Assembly: GCF_017922435.1 (NCBI RefSeq)
Contig: NZ_VDEZ01000002.1
Coordinates: forward strand, 806,001 to 870,000
DNA length: 64,000 nt
Reading direction: 5' to 3'
DNA from: Thalassospira sp. ER-Se-21-Dark
GTDB lineage: Bacteria; Pseudomonadota; Alphaproteobacteria; Rhodospirillales; Thalassospiraceae
Position numbers and translations under genes: made by a program. The notes under the pieces were generated by a model that saw only the letters and a list, made by a program, of their open reading frames with translations, was not told the DNA's origin and did no database searches. Within the stretch, counting starts at the first letter, position 1. Each line of letters begins with the position of its first letter. Below are positions 1 through 9,737 of this stretch, piece by piece.

Positions 1-711
1 AACCGGCACGTCACCTGCACGGTCCAGAATGACACGCACCGGCGATTGATACTCCCGCCCGGCAAGGCGACAGGTCAAACTTGGATCATCGGCGATGACC
101 GTCTTGGCACCGACCAGAATGGCGTCATGGTTGGCGCGCAGCATGTGACCTGCTTCGCGCGCGCTAGCACCCGTAATCCACTGGCTTTCGCCATCGGCTG
201 TCGCAGATCGTGCATCAAGGGTGGACGCCAGTTTAAGGGTGACAAACGGACGGGAACGCTCGGCCTTGGACAGGAAACCTTCATTCACACGGCGGGCCCC
301 GTCGGCATACAGCCCGACATCAACCTGAATGCCTGCATCACGCAGCATTTTGTGCCCCCTGCCCGACACACGCGGATCCGGATCGGTCAGCGCGCTGACA
401 ACGCGCGACACCCCGGCTTCAATCAGGCCGGTTGCACAGGGCGGCGTTTTGCCAACATGGCTACACGGTTCAAGGGTGACATAGGCAGTTGCACCACGGG
501 CCAACGGACCGGCCACATCAAGGGCAACACGTTCGGCATGCGGGCGGCCACCGGGTTGTGTGCGACCACGGCCAACAATGGTGCCATCAGAAGAAACAAG
601 GACACAGCCAACCGACGGGTTCGGCCAGACATTTCCCAAACCGCGTTTTGACAGGCTCAATGCGACCCGCATGAAATGCCGGTCGTCTTCGCTAAACGCG
701 GGGGCTGTCAT
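1..711 (-). CDS. ribD: Riboflavin biosynthesis deaminase/reductase RibD (C-terminus cut by window edge)
   Basis: RibD deaminates the pyrimidine ring and then reduces the ribosyl side chain in the second and third steps of riboflavin synthesis. The 237 codons present contain the cytidine-deaminase-like zinc site: His58-Ala-Glu60 and a PCSHVGKTPPC motif (Cys83 and Cys92). After about residue 145 the reductase domain begins and is cut off by the left edge, so the gene is partial, not broken. The ATG at 711 shares its A with the TAA stop of nrdR (TAATG), which suggests translational coupling. The order nrdR-ribD is common in proteobacteria. Confidence 0.93.
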   Translation of the reverse strand, partial: MTAPAFSEDDRHFMRVALSLSKRGLGNVWPNPSVGCVLVSSDGTIVGRGRTQPGGRPHAERVALDVAGPLARGATAYVTLEPCSHVGKTPPCATGLIEAGVSRVVSALTDPDPRVSGRGHKMLRDAGIQVDVGLYADGARRVNEGFLSKAERSRPFVTLKLASTLDARSATADGESQWITGASAREAGHMLRANHDAILVGAKTVIADDPSLTCRLAGREYQSPVRVILDRAGDVPV

Positions 712-1184
712 TACTCTGCGTCCGCCTCTTCTTCCCCATCATGCATTTTTTCGACGAATTGTTCGAAATCGCGGGCTTCACGGAAATTCTTGTACACCGA
801 AGCGTAGCGTACATAGGCCACCTGATCGAGGGCATTCAGCGCCTCCATCACCATTTCGCCAATGGTATCGGTGGAAATATCGCTTTCGCCACTGCTTTCA
901 AGACGGCGTTGAATGCCATTAAGGGCCTTTTCAACGCGTTCGTCTTCGATCGGGCGTTTGCGACACGCAAGAAAGATCGACCGCGCCAGCTTGTCGCGGT
1001 CGAACAATTCGCGTTGCCCGTCTGTCTTCACAACCATCAATTCACGCAACTGGACACGTTCGAATGTCGTGAAGCGCGATCCACAGGCAGGACAGAACCG
1101 GCGACGGCGAATGGCATGATGCTCTTCGGTCGGACGGGAGTCCTTAACCTGGGTATCGGTATGTCCGCAAAACGGGCAACGCAT
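711..1184 (-). CDS. nrdR: Transcriptional repressor NrdR
   Basis: NrdR is a nucleotide-sensing repressor of ribonucleotide reductase genes. The 157-residue protein has the N-terminal zinc ribbon (Cys3, Cys6, Cys31, Cys34) followed by an ATP-cone domain from about residue 49 to 139, the full family length. The C-terminal tail is acidic. It lies 24 bp downstream of glyA and overlaps ribD by one base, so it is probably part of a rpiB-glyA-nrdR-ribD transcript. No ribonucleotide reductase gene lies in this window, so its targets are elsewhere. Confidence 0.96.
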   Translation of the reverse strand: MRCPFCGHTDTQVKDSRPTEEHHAIRRRRFCPACGSRFTTFERVQLRELMVVKTDGQRELFDRDKLARSIFLACRKRPIEDERVEKALNGIQRRLESSGESDISTDTIGEMVMEALNALDQVAYVRYASVYKNFREARDFEQFVEKMHDGEEEADAE

Positions 1185-1208
1185 ATTTTTATCTTAGCCT
1201 CAAATCGA

Positions 1209-2483
1209 TCAGGAATAGATCGGGAAACGCTTGCAGAGGTCTTCAACCTTCGCACGGACGGCGGCCTCGACTTCGGCATTGCCTTCCGGGTTGCCGACCA
1301 TGGCATCCAGAACGTCACCGATCAGTTCACCGATCTGCTGGAATTCGGCAACACCGAAACCACGCGTGGTACCAGCCGGCGTCCCAAGACGCACGCCAGA
1401 CGTAATCGTCGGCTTTTCGGTGTCAAACGGAATACCGTTTTTGTTGCACGTAATGCCTGCACGTTCCAGTGCGACTTCCGCCGTGTTGCCTTTCAGGCCC
1501 TTCGGACGCAGATCCACCAGCATCAGGTGCGTATCGGTACCACCGGTCACGATGTCAAAGCCACGTTTGACGAGGACTTCGGCCAGTGCCTTGGCGTTAT
1601 CAACAACCTGCTGGGCATATGCCTTGAATTCTGGACGAAGTGCTTCGCCAAAGGCAACAGCCTTGGCCGCAATCACATGCATCAGCGGACCACCCTGCAG
1701 ACCCGGGAAGACGGCGGAATTGATCTTTTTGCCGATCTCGAGGTTGTTTGACAGGATCATGCCGCCACGCGGACCGCGAAGGGTTTTATGCGTGGTGGTG
1801 GTTACGACATCTGCATAAGGAAGCGGGCTCGGATGAACGCCACCGGCAACGAGGCCTGCAAAGTGCGCCATATCAACCATCAGCAAAGCGCCAACCTTGT
1901 CAGCGATTTCGCGGAAACGTTTGAAATCGATCTGACGCGGAATGGCCGAACCACCGGCAATGATCAGCGCCGGTTTGTGCTCAACCGCAAGGGCCTCAAC
2001 CTGATCGTAATCAAGGGTCAGGTCGTCTTCACGAACGCCATACTGAACCGCGTTGAACCATTTGCCCGACAGTGCCGGACGTGCACCGTGGGTCAGGTGA
2101 CCACCAGCATCCAGCGACATACCGAGAATAGTATCGCCCGGCTTGCAAAGGGCCAGCATCACCGCACCGTTTGCCTGCGCACCGGAATGGGGCTGAACGT
2201 TGACAAATTCGCAGCCGAAGATTTCCTTGGCGCGGTCAATTGCCAGCTGTTCGGCAACGTCAACATATTCACAACCACCGTAATAACGGCGCGAAGGATA
2301 ACCTTCGGCGTATTTGTTGGTCAGGACAGTGCCCTGTGCCTCGATAACCGCTTTGGAAACGATGTTTTCCGAAGCAATCATCTCGATCTGGTTCTGCTGA
2401 CGATCAAGTTCGTCGGTGACAGATTTGTACAGTGCCGGATCAGCTTCGGCCAAGCTGGTGGTGAAAAAGCCTTTGAACGACAT
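1209..2483 (-). CDS. glyA: Serine hydroxymethyltransferase
   Basis: GlyA interconverts serine and glycine with transfer of a one-carbon unit to tetrahydrofolate, using PLP in the cytoplasm. The 424-residue protein is full length. The PLP-binding lysine is at about residue 233 in the [14 protein letters not shown] motif, and the N-terminal ASEN segment (about residues 37-40) and the YPSRRYYGG substrate loop are intact. It follows rpiB by 87 bp and precedes nrdR by 24 bp, so glycine/folate metabolism is joined to nucleotide regulation in one operon. Confidence 0.97.
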   Translation of the reverse strand: MSFKGFFTTSLAEADPALYKSVTDELDRQQNQIEMIASENIVSKAVIEAQGTVLTNKYAEGYPSRRYYGGCEYVDVAEQLAIDRAKEIFGCEFVNVQPHSGAQANGAVMLALCKPGDTILGMSLDAGGHLTHGARPALSGKWFNAVQYGVREDDLTLDYDQVEALAVEHKPALIIAGGSAIPRQIDFKRFREIADKVGALLMVDMAHFAGLVAGGVHPSPLPYADVVTTTTHKTLRGPRGGMILSNNLEIGKKINSAVFPGLQGGPLMHVIAAKAVAFGEALRPEFKAYAQQVVDNAKALAEVLVKRGFDIVTGGTDTHLMLVDLRPKGLKGNTAEVALERAGITCNKNGIPFDTEKPTITSGVRLGTPAGTTRGFGVAEFQQIGELIGDVLDAMVGNPEGNAEVEAAVRAKVEDLCKRFPIYS

Positions 2484-2570
2484 GCGGGGGCCTCTTTCGA
2501 TGCGATGTGACGGGGAGCGACCCTTGGGGGGCCGCTTGCCCGTTCCGGTTGATGCCAGATGGCGAGAAAA

Positions 2571-3014
2571 TCAGACGGAGCAGGACATTTTTGCGACGCG
2601 ACCTTCGTGACGACCGCCTTCGAATTCGGTCGACAAGAAGGTATCAACGCAATCAAGTGCCGTGGCTTCACCAATCAGGCGGGCACCAAGGCAAAGAACA
2701 TTTGCGTTGTTATGTTGACGGCAAAGTTCCGTGGAAAGACGATCATGAACCAGCGCAGCGCGGATTTGCGGATACCGGTTGGCTGCCATGCTCATACCGA
2801 TGCCAGATCCACAGACGAGAATACCCGCCTCGGCCTTGCCATCGATAAGGGCCTTGGCCACTGCCTGCGCATAATCCGGGTAATCAACCGAAGCCGAACC
2901 ATCTGTGCCCAGATCAAGCACTTCAATCCCGCGCTTTTTCAAGGTTTCAGCAATGGTTGATTTCAGTTCCACACCACCATGGTCGGAGGCAATCGCAAGG
3001 GTTTTGACGGTCAT
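2571..3014 (-). CDS. rpiB: Ribose-5-phosphate isomerase B
   Basis: RpiB interconverts ribose 5-phosphate and ribulose 5-phosphate in the pentose phosphate pathway. The 147-residue product has the RpiB/LacAB fold signatures: Ser-Asp-His-Gly-Gly near residue 10-14 and the catalytic Cys68 in the CGSGIGMSMAANR loop. I place the start at the ATG at 3014, because an AAAGG lies at good distance upstream; a further in-frame start at 3038 would add eight unconserved residues. It is the first gene of the rpiB-glyA-nrdR-ribD group. Confidence 0.93.
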   Translation of the reverse strand: MTVKTLAIASDHGGVELKSTIAETLKKRGIEVLDLGTDGSASVDYPDYAQAVAKALIDGKAEAGILVCGSGIGMSMAANRYPQIRAALVHDRLSTELCRQHNNANVLCLGARLIGEATALDCVDTFLSTEFEGGRHEGRVAKMSCSV

Positions 3015-3478
3015 AGGCGTGCCTTTATTCAAAAGCAAAAGTTAAAATTTGAGCGCCTTGTAGCATATAGCGTCGGGGCTGCCAACGCGCAGCTCATGCA
3101 AAACAGCAAGTTTTCCAAACAGAACTGACGCAGTAAAACCGTTATGGTTCAAACGCTCCGTATATTGAACACATATGTCAGCTTTAACGCCGTCAACAAG
3201 GTCCATGCAGGTATCAGAATGCCGCCATGGCCGTAAAGTACGATCCAGCCATATAAACAGTATTATTGCGCAATCTGTTTGGTTGTATTTCCTGTGCGAC
3301 CTGAAATTTAAGAGGGTTTAATCATTGCCGCCAAAGCATACACTTTAATATAACATCCCGATAAACCAAAATAGGGTCTATTAAACAAATAACCTTGTGT
3401 TTTTCTGTGGTTTGACTATACCGACTGAATAGTGCATTAAGTTTAATGTGATTTATCAAATGAAGGATTACTTCAATT
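3015..3478. other. AT-rich intergenic region between divergent rpiB and MucR-type gene
   Basis: These 464 bases separate two divergent genes and are clearly richer in A and T than the flanking genes. I see no convincing gene: the short open frames lack ribosome binding sites and family features. It probably carries the promoters of both genes. MucR/Ros proteins are known to bind AT-rich DNA with T-A steps and often regulate themselves, so autoregulation here is plausible. Confidence 0.6.
3412..3440 (+). promoter_or_regulatory. Candidate sigma-70-type promoter of the MucR-like gene
   Basis: TTGACT at 3412-3417 is separated by 17 bases from CATTAA at 3435-3440, a fair match to a housekeeping -35/-10 pair, about 40 bases before the start codon. 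An AAGGA ribosome binding site follows near 3462-3467. This is pattern matching only. Confidence 0.4.
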
Positions 3479-3898
3479 ATGGCTGAAACCGAGAACAGCG
3501 TGCTTGATCGCGACGAACTTTTACAGATGACCGTCGACATTGTATCTGCCTATGTCAGCAACAATGCGCTTGCCGCGGCACAGATTCCGGAACTGATTTC
3601 GACTGTCTTTGCTTCTCTTGATGATATACACGGTGTTGAAAAAGAACCGGAACAGGAACCGTTGAAACCGGCTGTTCCGATCAAAAAATCTATTGGCGAT
3701 GATTATATTGTCTGCCTCGAAGACGGCAAAAAGCTGAAAATGCTCAAACGTCACCTGCGCACGACCTATAACCTCACCCCGGAAGAATACCGTGCGAAAT
3801 GGGGCCTGCCGGCAGATTACCCGATGGTCGCACCGAATTACGCCAAGCAGCGTTCGCAGTTTGCCAAGAAAATCGGTTTGGGTCGCAAGGCGAAATAA
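3479..3898 (+). CDS. MucR/Ros family transcriptional regulator with incomplete zinc-ligand set
   Basis: This 139-residue protein is a MucR/Ros regulator, a family of zinc-finger-fold DNA-binding proteins that silence AT-rich promoters and control exopolysaccharide, motility and virulence in alphaproteobacteria. The N-terminal half (about residues 8-50) is the oligomerisation part, including VDIVSAYVSNN. The DNA-binding part has the KRHLRTTYNLTPEEYRAKW signature and ends with LPADYPMVAPNYAKQRS. At the four ligand positions of Ros (79, 82, 92, 97) it has Cys, Asp, His and Tyr, so the last histidine is missing. Some Mesorhizobium homologues fold with no zinc, so this may still be functional. It is monocistronic and followed by a terminator. 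Confidence 0.93.
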   Translation: MAETENSVLDRDELLQMTVDIVSAYVSNNALAAAQIPELISTVFASLDDIHGVEKEPEQEPLKPAVPIKKSIGDDYIVCLEDGKKLKMLKRHLRTTYNLTPEEYRAKWGLPADYPMVAPNYAKQRSQFAKKIGLGRKAK

Positions 3899-3924
3899 CG
3901 CCTTCCCCAGTCAAATACCGAACG

Positions 3925-3957
3925 AAAAAACGCCGCCCTCATTCAGGGCGGCGTTTT
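3925..3957. terminator. Intrinsic terminator after the MucR-like gene
   Basis: A perfect 10-bp stem (ACGCCGCCCT / AGGGCGGCGT) with a 5-base loop is flanked by an A-run on the left and a T-run on the right, so it can work on both strands. Confidence 0.85.
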
Positions 3958-3971
3958 TCGTATCCGACTGC

Positions 3972-4008
3972 AAAAGTCGGGTCAGTCCAGCTCTAGGCCG
4001 GACTGACC
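3972..4008 (-). terminator. Candidate terminator of the liv operon
   Basis: A GGTCAGTCC / GGACTGACC inverted repeat (3980-3988 and 4000-4008) lies just past the livK stop. On the minus strand it is followed by CGACTTTTG, a short T-run. Confidence 0.6.
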
Positions 4009-4021
4009 GTTTGCAGATGAC

Positions 4022-5137
4022 TTAAGGATTCTGGATAGCACCGTCGGTGTACTGACCGTCTTTCCAGGTGTAGATCCAGTAACCCGGAGCATCGACGTCG
4101 CCTTTGGCGTCAAACGAGATTTCGCCAAGAACGGTGTCGAATTTCTCGGAATGCAGGGCATCTACAACCGGCTCAAAGTCGGTCGAACCAGCTTTGTTGG
4201 CAGCCTGTGCCCAAGCCTGGATCGCACCATAGGTGAACAGGGTGTAACCTTCCGGCTTGTAACCGATTTCGTCGAAGTATTTGACGAGGTCGGCGTTGCG
4301 CGGATCGGTTTCAATTGCAGGCGATGCGGTGAAGATGGTGCCTTCGCCGGAATCACCGGTAATTGCCCAATATTCAAGGGTGTTGATCGCGTCACCAGAC
4401 ATGACCATGGTGTCCATGCCCTGTGCGCGCATCTGACGGACGATCAGACCGAGTTCGGTGTGGTAACCACCATAATACAGAACTTCGATGCCTTCGGATT
4501 TCAGCTTGGTCACCAGAGCCGAGTAGTCTTTCTCAGCCGGGGTGATTGCTTCGTAAAGGGCTTCGGTTACGCCGTTCGCATTGAGGTTTTTCTTGGTTTC
4601 GTCAGCCAGACCTTTGGAATAAGCCTGTTTGTCATGAACGATGGCGATTTTCTTGTCGCCATAGTTTGCAGCCAGGTATTTACCAGCAACTTCACCCTGC
4701 TGATCGTCACGACCGCAAACACGGAACACGTTGTCCATGTCACGTTCGGTCAGCTGCGGGTTGGTCGAAGCCGGGGAAATCTGGATGATGCCCTCTTCGA
4801 AGTAAACTTCCGAAGCCGGGATCGAGGAACCAGAGCAGAAGTGACCAGCAACAAGTGCAACGTCTTTGCTAACCAACTGGTTGGCAACAGCAACAGCCTG
4901 TTTCGGATCGCAAGCGTCATCGCCGATTTCGAGGACGAGCATTTCGCCGTTCACGCCACCAGCTGCGTTGATATCAGCAACTGCTTTCTCTGCACCCTGG
5001 GTCATCTGTTCGCCAAATGCAGCATACGGACCGGTCATCGGACCAACGGTCGCGACAACGATGTCAGCTTTTGCTACACCCATTGAAAGAACAAGCGCGG
5101 AAGCAGTGGCAAGAAGGCCGAGCTTGGTTTTCGACAT
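4022..5137 (-). CDS. livK: Branched-chain amino acid ABC transporter, periplasmic binding protein (LivK-like)
   Basis: This 371-residue protein is the extracytoplasmic substrate-binding subunit of the LivHMGF importer. A cleavable signal peptide spans about residues 1-24, ending VAKA before DIVVATVGPMTGPYAAFGEQM, which opens the type-I periplasmic-binding fold of the Leu/Ile/Val family. GHFCSGSSIPASEVYFEEGI and the YYGGYHTELGLIVRQMR segment are typical. It is the last gene of the operon and lies 206 bp after the preceding gene, with two strong hairpins in the gap, which may set its expression apart from the membrane subunits. The exact ligand cannot be fixed from sequence; leucine, isoleucine or valine are most likely. 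Confidence 0.92.
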   Translation of the reverse strand: MSKTKLGLLATASALVLSMGVAKADIVVATVGPMTGPYAAFGEQMTQGAEKAVADINAAGGVNGEMLVLEIGDDACDPKQAVAVANQLVSKDVALVAGHFCSGSSIPASEVYFEEGIIQISPASTNPQLTERDMDNVFRVCGRDDQQGEVAGKYLAANYGDKKIAIVHDKQAYSKGLADETKKNLNANGVTEALYEAITPAEKDYSALVTKLKSEGIEVLYYGGYHTELGLIVRQMRAQGMDTMVMSGDAINTLEYWAITGDSGEGTIFTASPAIETDPRNADLVKYFDEIGYKPEGYTLFTYGAIQAWAQAANKAGSTDFEPVVDALHSEKFDTVLGEISFDAKGDVDAPGYWIYTWKDGQYTDGAIQNP

Positions 5138-5293
5138 AAGAGAAGTCTCCCTGTTCCAAAGGTTGATTCCATCACCATGACAGAATCATCTTTTTGGATC
5201 TGAAACCGGCCCGTGTTTATCGCCGATTACCGGTTTCAGTTCCCTCGCACCATAGCGCTCCGTATTCGGGGCGCATAAGTACAAACCAGATGA

Positions 5294-5339
5294 TTGCCCG
5301 TTATCGGGCAACCATGCGGGGACGCATTACGTCCCCGCA
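5294..5339. repeat. Two tandem hairpins between the small membrane protein gene and livK
   Basis: TTGCCCG / CGGGCAA (5294-5311, four-base loop) is followed by TGCGGGGAC / GTCCCCGCA (5315-5339). Neither has a T-run on the minus strand, so they look more like RNA processing or stabilising elements than a full terminator. Confidence 0.6.
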
Positions 5340-5343
5340 AATA

Positions 5344-5700
5344 TCAGCGAACATCAGCACCTTCCCGGGCGCGATACGCAAACGGACCAACCCGTTCATA
5401 CAGCCACGGATATTGCGACAGCATCTTGTTCACCTGCGTCAGGCGGAACGCCGCGAAGGTGATTGCAAACAGGATTACCGTATCAAAAATGTAGCCGGAA
5501 AGTGAAAGAAGCTCACCTTCAAACAGGGCAAAAACCATGAAACGGTCAACGCAGCCAAGCAGCAGTGCATAAGGCACAAGCTGCCAGGCCGGACGCCAGG
5601 TGTTTGCGATGGCCTGACCGGTCATAAAACCGCAGAACCCCATCAGGATGATGGTCATTCCGATTGTGACACCAATGCTGGTACCCGTAATCGCTTCCAT
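5344..5700 (-). CDS. Small membrane protein encoded in the liv operon (DUF6867-like)
   Basis: The 118-residue product has about three hydrophobic helices (roughly residues 7-28, 38-58 and 65-87) and a short basic, cytoplasmic-looking tail. It starts 11 bp downstream of livF and precedes livK, so it is probably made with the transporter. From memory it resembles a family (DUF6867) found in alphaproteobacterial liv operons, but I cannot confirm this without a search. No catalytic motif is visible. It could be an accessory subunit that modulates the permease; that is inference from position only. Confidence 0.75.
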   Translation of the reverse strand: MEAITGTSIGVTIGMTIILMGFCGFMTGQAIANTWRPAWQLVPYALLLGCVDRFMVFALFEGELLSLSGYIFDTVILFAITFAAFRLTQVNKMLSQYPWLYERVGPFAYRAREGADVR

Positions 5701-5711
5701 CTCAGAACTCC

Positions 5712-6428
5712 CTAGTGGCCACCCTCGAGGTAGGCTGCGCGGACTTCCGGGTTTGCCAGAAGTTCCGCACCCGTCCCCGAGAGCGTGATATTGCCATTGA
5801 CCATCACATATCCACGATGAGCCAGTTTGAGCGCATGGAATGCGTTCTGCTCAACGAGGAAGACTGTCATCTTTTTCTCGCGGTTAATCTTCTCAACCGT
5901 TTCGAAAATCTGCTTCACGATCAGTGGCGCCAGACCAAGTGACGGCTCATCAAGCAGAAGAAGACGCGGACGGCCCATAAGCGCACGGCCAATCGCCAAC
6001 ATCTGCTGTTCACCACCAGACATCGTACCGGCACGCTGGTTGATGCGTTCCTTCAGACGCGGGAACAAATCAAACACCATTTCGATATCCGAATTGAAAT
6101 ATTTCGGATCCTGGGTGATTGCGCCCATCTGAAGGTTTTCATAAACCGACATGCGCGGGAAAATACGACGCCCTTCCGGGGACTGCTGAATACCAAGCTG
6201 GCAGATCTCATGCATTGGCATGCGACTGATATCCTGGCCTTCAAACAGAATGCGCCCCTTGCTGGCCTGCGGCGAACCGCAGCAGGTCATAAGCAACGTG
6301 GTTTTGCCGGCACCGTTGGCACCGATCAGGGTGACGATTTCACCTTCATTGACTTCCATATCAATGCCCTTGAGGGCTTCGATATTGCCATAGAAGGTAT
6401 GAACACCTTCGATTTTAAGCATGGACAT
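5712..6428 (-). CDS. livF: Branched-chain amino acid ABC transporter ATPase LivF
   Basis: LivF is one of the two ATPases of the importer. The protein has Walker A (GANGAGKTT), an MSGGEQQMLAIGRALMGRP signature segment, Walker B (LLLLDEPSLGLAP) and a switch histidine region (VFLVEQNA). Length (238 residues) is normal. I chose the ATG at 6428 because AGGGAG lies about nine bases upstream; an in-frame GTG at 6446 overlaps the livG stop as GTGA and would add six residues. It is followed 11 bp later by the small membrane protein gene. Confidence 0.93.
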   Translation of the reverse strand: MSMLKIEGVHTFYGNIEALKGIDMEVNEGEIVTLIGANGAGKTTLLMTCCGSPQASKGRILFEGQDISRMPMHEICQLGIQQSPEGRRIFPRMSVYENLQMGAITQDPKYFNSDIEMVFDLFPRLKERINQRAGTMSGGEQQMLAIGRALMGRPRLLLLDEPSLGLAPLIVKQIFETVEKINREKKMTVFLVEQNAFHALKLAHRGYVMVNGNITLSGTGAELLANPEVRAAYLEGGH

Positions 6429-6442
6429 ATCGATGGACTCCC

Positions 6443-7297
6443 TCACTGCGCTTTCGGATCAAGATGAAGGTCGGCAGCAACTTCCGGCGGAAGCTCGTCA
6501 TCCTCTTCTTCGCCAAGATAGGCGCGGATAACAGCCGGATCATTCTTGACGGCTTCTGGATTGCCATCGGCAATCTTTTTACCGTAATCAAGAACGATCA
6601 CATGGTCGGAAATCTGCATGACAACGCTCATATCATGCTCGATCAGAAGGCAGCCAACGCCCTGATCATCACGGATGCTCTGCAACAGAACGTTCAGTTC
6701 CGCCGACTCACGCGGGTTAAGGCCCGCAGCCGGTTCGTCCAGACAAAGCAGTGACGGGTCGGTGCACATGGCACGTGCGATTTCCAGGCGACGCTGGGAA
6801 CCATATGGCAGGTTACCGGCATTCCAGTCAGCCTGCGCATACAGACCAACCTTCTCCAGCCAGAACTCAGCCTTTTCGACCGCTTCCTTTTCCGCCTTGG
6901 CATATTTGCCAAGGTTGAACAAACCGGCAAGAGAGAACGCAGAGGCCTCCATCAACCGGTTATGCTGGGCAACGATCAGGTTTTCCAGAACCGTCATCCC
7001 GGTAAACAGGCGGATGTTCTGGAACGTGCGGGCAACACCTTTGTTACGTGGAATGCGGAACCCTTCGGTCCGTTCCAGCAACCGCGGGCCATCGTCGGCA
7101 TGAAGGGTCAGGCGACCCTCGGTCGGAACGTAGAACCCGGTCAGGCAGTTAAACACAGTGGTTTTCCCTGCCCCGTTCGGGCCGATGATGGCTGTAATTT
7201 CACGCTTGTTGGCATTGAAAGACAGATCATCAATCGCGACCAGACCACCGAAACGCATGGTCAGATGTTCGACTTCAAGCAGTTTGTTGTCGGTCAT
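6443..7297 (-). CDS. livG: Branched-chain amino acid ABC transporter ATPase LivG
   Basis: LivG is the second ATPase of the importer. It has Walker A (GPNGAGKTT) at about residues 38-46, and the signature and Walker B region near residues 152-185 ([25 protein letters not shown]). The 284-residue length is at the long side of the family because of an acidic C-terminal tail ([14 protein letters not shown]). Its ATG overlaps the livM stop by four bases (ATGA), typical of coupled translation. Confidence 0.95.
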   Translation of the reverse strand: MTDNKLLEVEHLTMRFGGLVAIDDLSFNANKREITAIIGPNGAGKTTVFNCLTGFYVPTEGRLTLHADDGPRLLERTEGFRIPRNKGVARTFQNIRLFTGMTVLENLIVAQHNRLMEASAFSLAGLFNLGKYAKAEKEAVEKAEFWLEKVGLYAQADWNAGNLPYGSQRRLEIARAMCTDPSLLCLDEPAAGLNPRESAELNVLLQSIRDDQGVGCLLIEHDMSVVMQISDHVIVLDYGKKIADGNPEAVKNDPAVIRAYLGEEEDDELPPEVAADLHLDPKAQ

Positions 7298-8814
7298 TTG
7301 ATTTCTCCGGCAACTTTTTCTTTCTGGCTCATATTGAGCAGAATGGTCGGATCACGGAAGGACAACAGACCGCGCGGACGCCAGAGCATGATGGCAACAA
7401 TACCTGCCCCGAAGATCAGCATGCGATACTCGGCGAGTTCACGGAACATTTCCGGGAAACCGATCATCACAATTGCCGCCAACACGACGCCGATCTGGCT
7501 GCCCATGCCGCCCAGAACCACAATCGCAAGAATCACAGCTGATTCAAGGAAGGTGAAGCTTTCCGGGCTGATAAAGCCCTGACGGGTTGCAAAGAATGCA
7601 CCGGCAAAGCCACCAAACATCGCGCCGATGGCAAATGCCGACAGCTTGGTGTTGGTCGGGTTGATGCCAAGCGAACGGCAGGCGATCTCGTCTTCGCGAA
7701 GCGCTTCCCATGCACGACCGATCGGCAGTTTGCGCAGACGCAGGGTCACGAAGTTCGTCACCAGTGCCAGCACAAGGATCAGGTAGTACAGGAAGATCAG
7801 GCGATGCATGGACGAGTATTCCATGCCGAACAGCTCGTTAAAGCCAATCGCCCCATCCGGAACACGCCGCGAAAAATCGGCCAGTCCAAAGAAGCTCGGA
7901 CGTTCAATCGATGAAATCCCGTCCGGACCACCGGTAAGGTCATACCAGTTGATCAGAACAACGCGGATAATCTCGCCGAACCCGAGGGTCACGATCGCAA
8001 GATAGTCACCGCGCAGACGCAGAACCGGGAAGCCAAGGATAATTCCGAAGCTTGCCGCAAAGATACCGGCCAATGGCAGGCAAAGCCAGAAGCTCAGATC
8101 GAAGTTCTGTGACAGCAATGCATAGGAGTACGCCCCGACCGCATAGAACGCCACATATCCCAGATCCAGAAGACCGGCCAGACCAACCACGATATTCAGC
8201 CCCCACCCCAGCATGATGTAAATCATCACAAGGGTCGCAAGGTCGATCGCGGAACGGTCTTCGCCAAAGATGAACGGGAAAATGATAAAGAAGATAATCC
8301 CGATCAGACCGATTTTCTTGGTGTTCGAACGATACGCCAACTGGATTTTGGACGACAGTTTGGCGCTTTCATCGACATCAGCCGCGGTCTTGTCTTTCAT
8401 CGTGAAATAGGCCGTGGCAAAAATGATCGCCACAAACGCGATACCAACGATGGTACTGACCACACTGCCAAACGCCATATCAAGAACAACCGGCGAAACC
8501 CAGCGGTCATCAAGTTCGCGGAAACGTACGAACATTTCAAAAACGGCAACGGCAGAAAGCGTAATCAGAACGGCCTGGCCGAGACGTGAAATGTTCTCGC
8601 GGCGGAAAATCAGGCCAAGACGCCCGATCACGGTTGCACCGATTGCAATCAGGACAAGATCCCAACGCACGGCCAGTTCCAGACCGGTCGGGCGGTCAAC
8701 CGTCTCGACACCAAGGAGCATGACCGACATCAACAGCGCGATCACGGCAAAGAACGCAAGTTCCTTGACCACTTCCGAGCCATTGGTACGAGAAGAAGCA
8801 AATGCAGCAGACAT
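7294..8814 (-). CDS. livM: Branched-chain amino acid ABC transporter permease LivM
   Basis: LivM forms half of the inner-membrane channel. The 506-residue protein is long for the family: about 170 extra N-terminal residues carry several additional hydrophobic segments before the usual LivM core ([20 protein letters not shown] near residue 210-230). The EAA-type cytoplasmic loop ([19 protein letters not shown]) that contacts the ATPases is present. The ATG at 8814 overlaps the livH stop (TGATG); an upstream in-frame start at 8853 would lie inside livH and is unlikely. Confidence 0.94.
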   Translation of the reverse strand: MSAAFASSRTNGSEVVKELAFFAVIALLMSVMLLGVETVDRPTGLELAVRWDLVLIAIGATVIGRLGLIFRRENISRLGQAVLITLSAVAVFEMFVRFRELDDRWVSPVVLDMAFGSVVSTIVGIAFVAIIFATAYFTMKDKTAADVDESAKLSSKIQLAYRSNTKKIGLIGIIFFIIFPFIFGEDRSAIDLATLVMIYIMLGWGLNIVVGLAGLLDLGYVAFYAVGAYSYALLSQNFDLSFWLCLPLAGIFAASFGIILGFPVLRLRGDYLAIVTLGFGEIIRVVLINWYDLTGGPDGISSIERPSFFGLADFSRRVPDGAIGFNELFGMEYSSMHRLIFLYYLILVLALVTNFVTLRLRKLPIGRAWEALREDEIACRSLGINPTNTKLSAFAIGAMFGGFAGAFFATRQGFISPESFTFLESAVILAIVVLGGMGSQIGVVLAAIVMIGFPEMFRELAEYRMLIFGAGIVAIMLWRPRGLLSFRDPTILLNMSQKEKVAGEIK

Positions 8815-9737
8815 CAGACTTTCTCCACCTCCGGCTTGCCGAGCAGACCCCACGGACGGAAGATCAGCACAAGAACCAGAATGCCAAACGTTGCGACATC
8901 CTTGTATTCAATCGTGAGATACCCCGACCAGAAAGCCTCGATCAGACCGATCAGAAGACCACCAAGCATTGCGCCCGGCAAAGATCCAATACCGCCAAGA
9001 ACCGCTGCGGTGAACGCCTTAACACCGGCAAGGAAGCCGATATAGAAGTCGATCACGCCGTAATACAACGTCACCATCATCCCCGCGACCGATGCCAGGG
9101 CAGCACCCATGACAAACGTGGTCGAGATGGTGCGGTCAACGTTAACACCCAGAAGGCCTGCCATCGTACGGTCCTGCTCACAGGCACGCTGTGCGCGGCC
9201 CAGGGACGTTTTGGCAATCAGCAGCGAGAAGACAACCATCAGCACGAATGTCAGAACGATAATCACGATCTGCATATAGCTCAGCTGAACGTCGAAATTC
9301 GCGCTTTCCATCAGGGTAATGCCGCCCTCAACAAGCGGCTGCATCGGTTTCACGCGCGCACCCTGCGAAATCTGAACGAAGTTCTGCAGGAAAATGGACA
9401 TACCGATGGCAGAAATAAGGGCTGCCAGACGGAATGAGCCGCGCAGCGGCCGATATGCCACCCGTTCCACGCCCCAACCATAGACAGAGGTCAGAACCAT
9501 TGAAACGAACAGCATCAAAAGAAGGGTAAGAGGTAGAATTCCGCTGATACCGGCAGCCTGACAGATCAGGAAGGTAATCAGGGAATGGAACGCACCGATC
9601 ATATAGATCTCACCGTGCGCAAAGTTGATCATGCCAATAATGCCATAAACCATCGTGTAACCGATGGCGATCAGACCATAAATGGCCCCCAGCGTCAGAC
9701 CATTGATCAATTGTTGTAGGAAATAAGCCCAATCCAT
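8814..9737 (-). CDS. livH: Branched-chain amino acid ABC transporter permease LivH
   Basis: LivH is the other channel subunit. The 307-residue protein begins [20 protein letters not shown] and has the family segments [19 protein letters not shown] and [15 protein letters not shown] (the ATPase-contact loop). About eight membrane helices are visible. It is the first gene of the liv operon; AAGG lies eight bases before the ATG. The operon therefore reads livH, livM, livG, livF, small membrane protein, livK. Confidence 0.95.
   Translation of the reverse strand: MDWAYFLQQLINGLTLGAIYGLIAIGYTMVYGIIGMINFAHGEIYMIGAFHSLITFLICQAAGISGILPLTLLLMLFVSMVLTSVYGWGVERVAYRPLRGSFRLAALISAIGMSIFLQNFVQISQGARVKPMQPLVEGGITLMESANFDVQLSYMQIVIIVLTFVLMVVFSLLIAKTSLGRAQRACEQDRTMAGLLGVNVDRTISTTFVMGAALASVAGMMVTLYYGVIDFYIGFLAGVKAFTAAVLGGIGSLPGAMLGGLLIGLIEAFWSGYLTIEYKDVATFGILVLVLIFRPWGLLGKPEVEKV

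Noticed and set aside
3144-3236. 30-codon plus-strand frame in the gap before the MucR-type gene
   Set aside because: No ribosome binding site and no recognisable pattern; likely chance.
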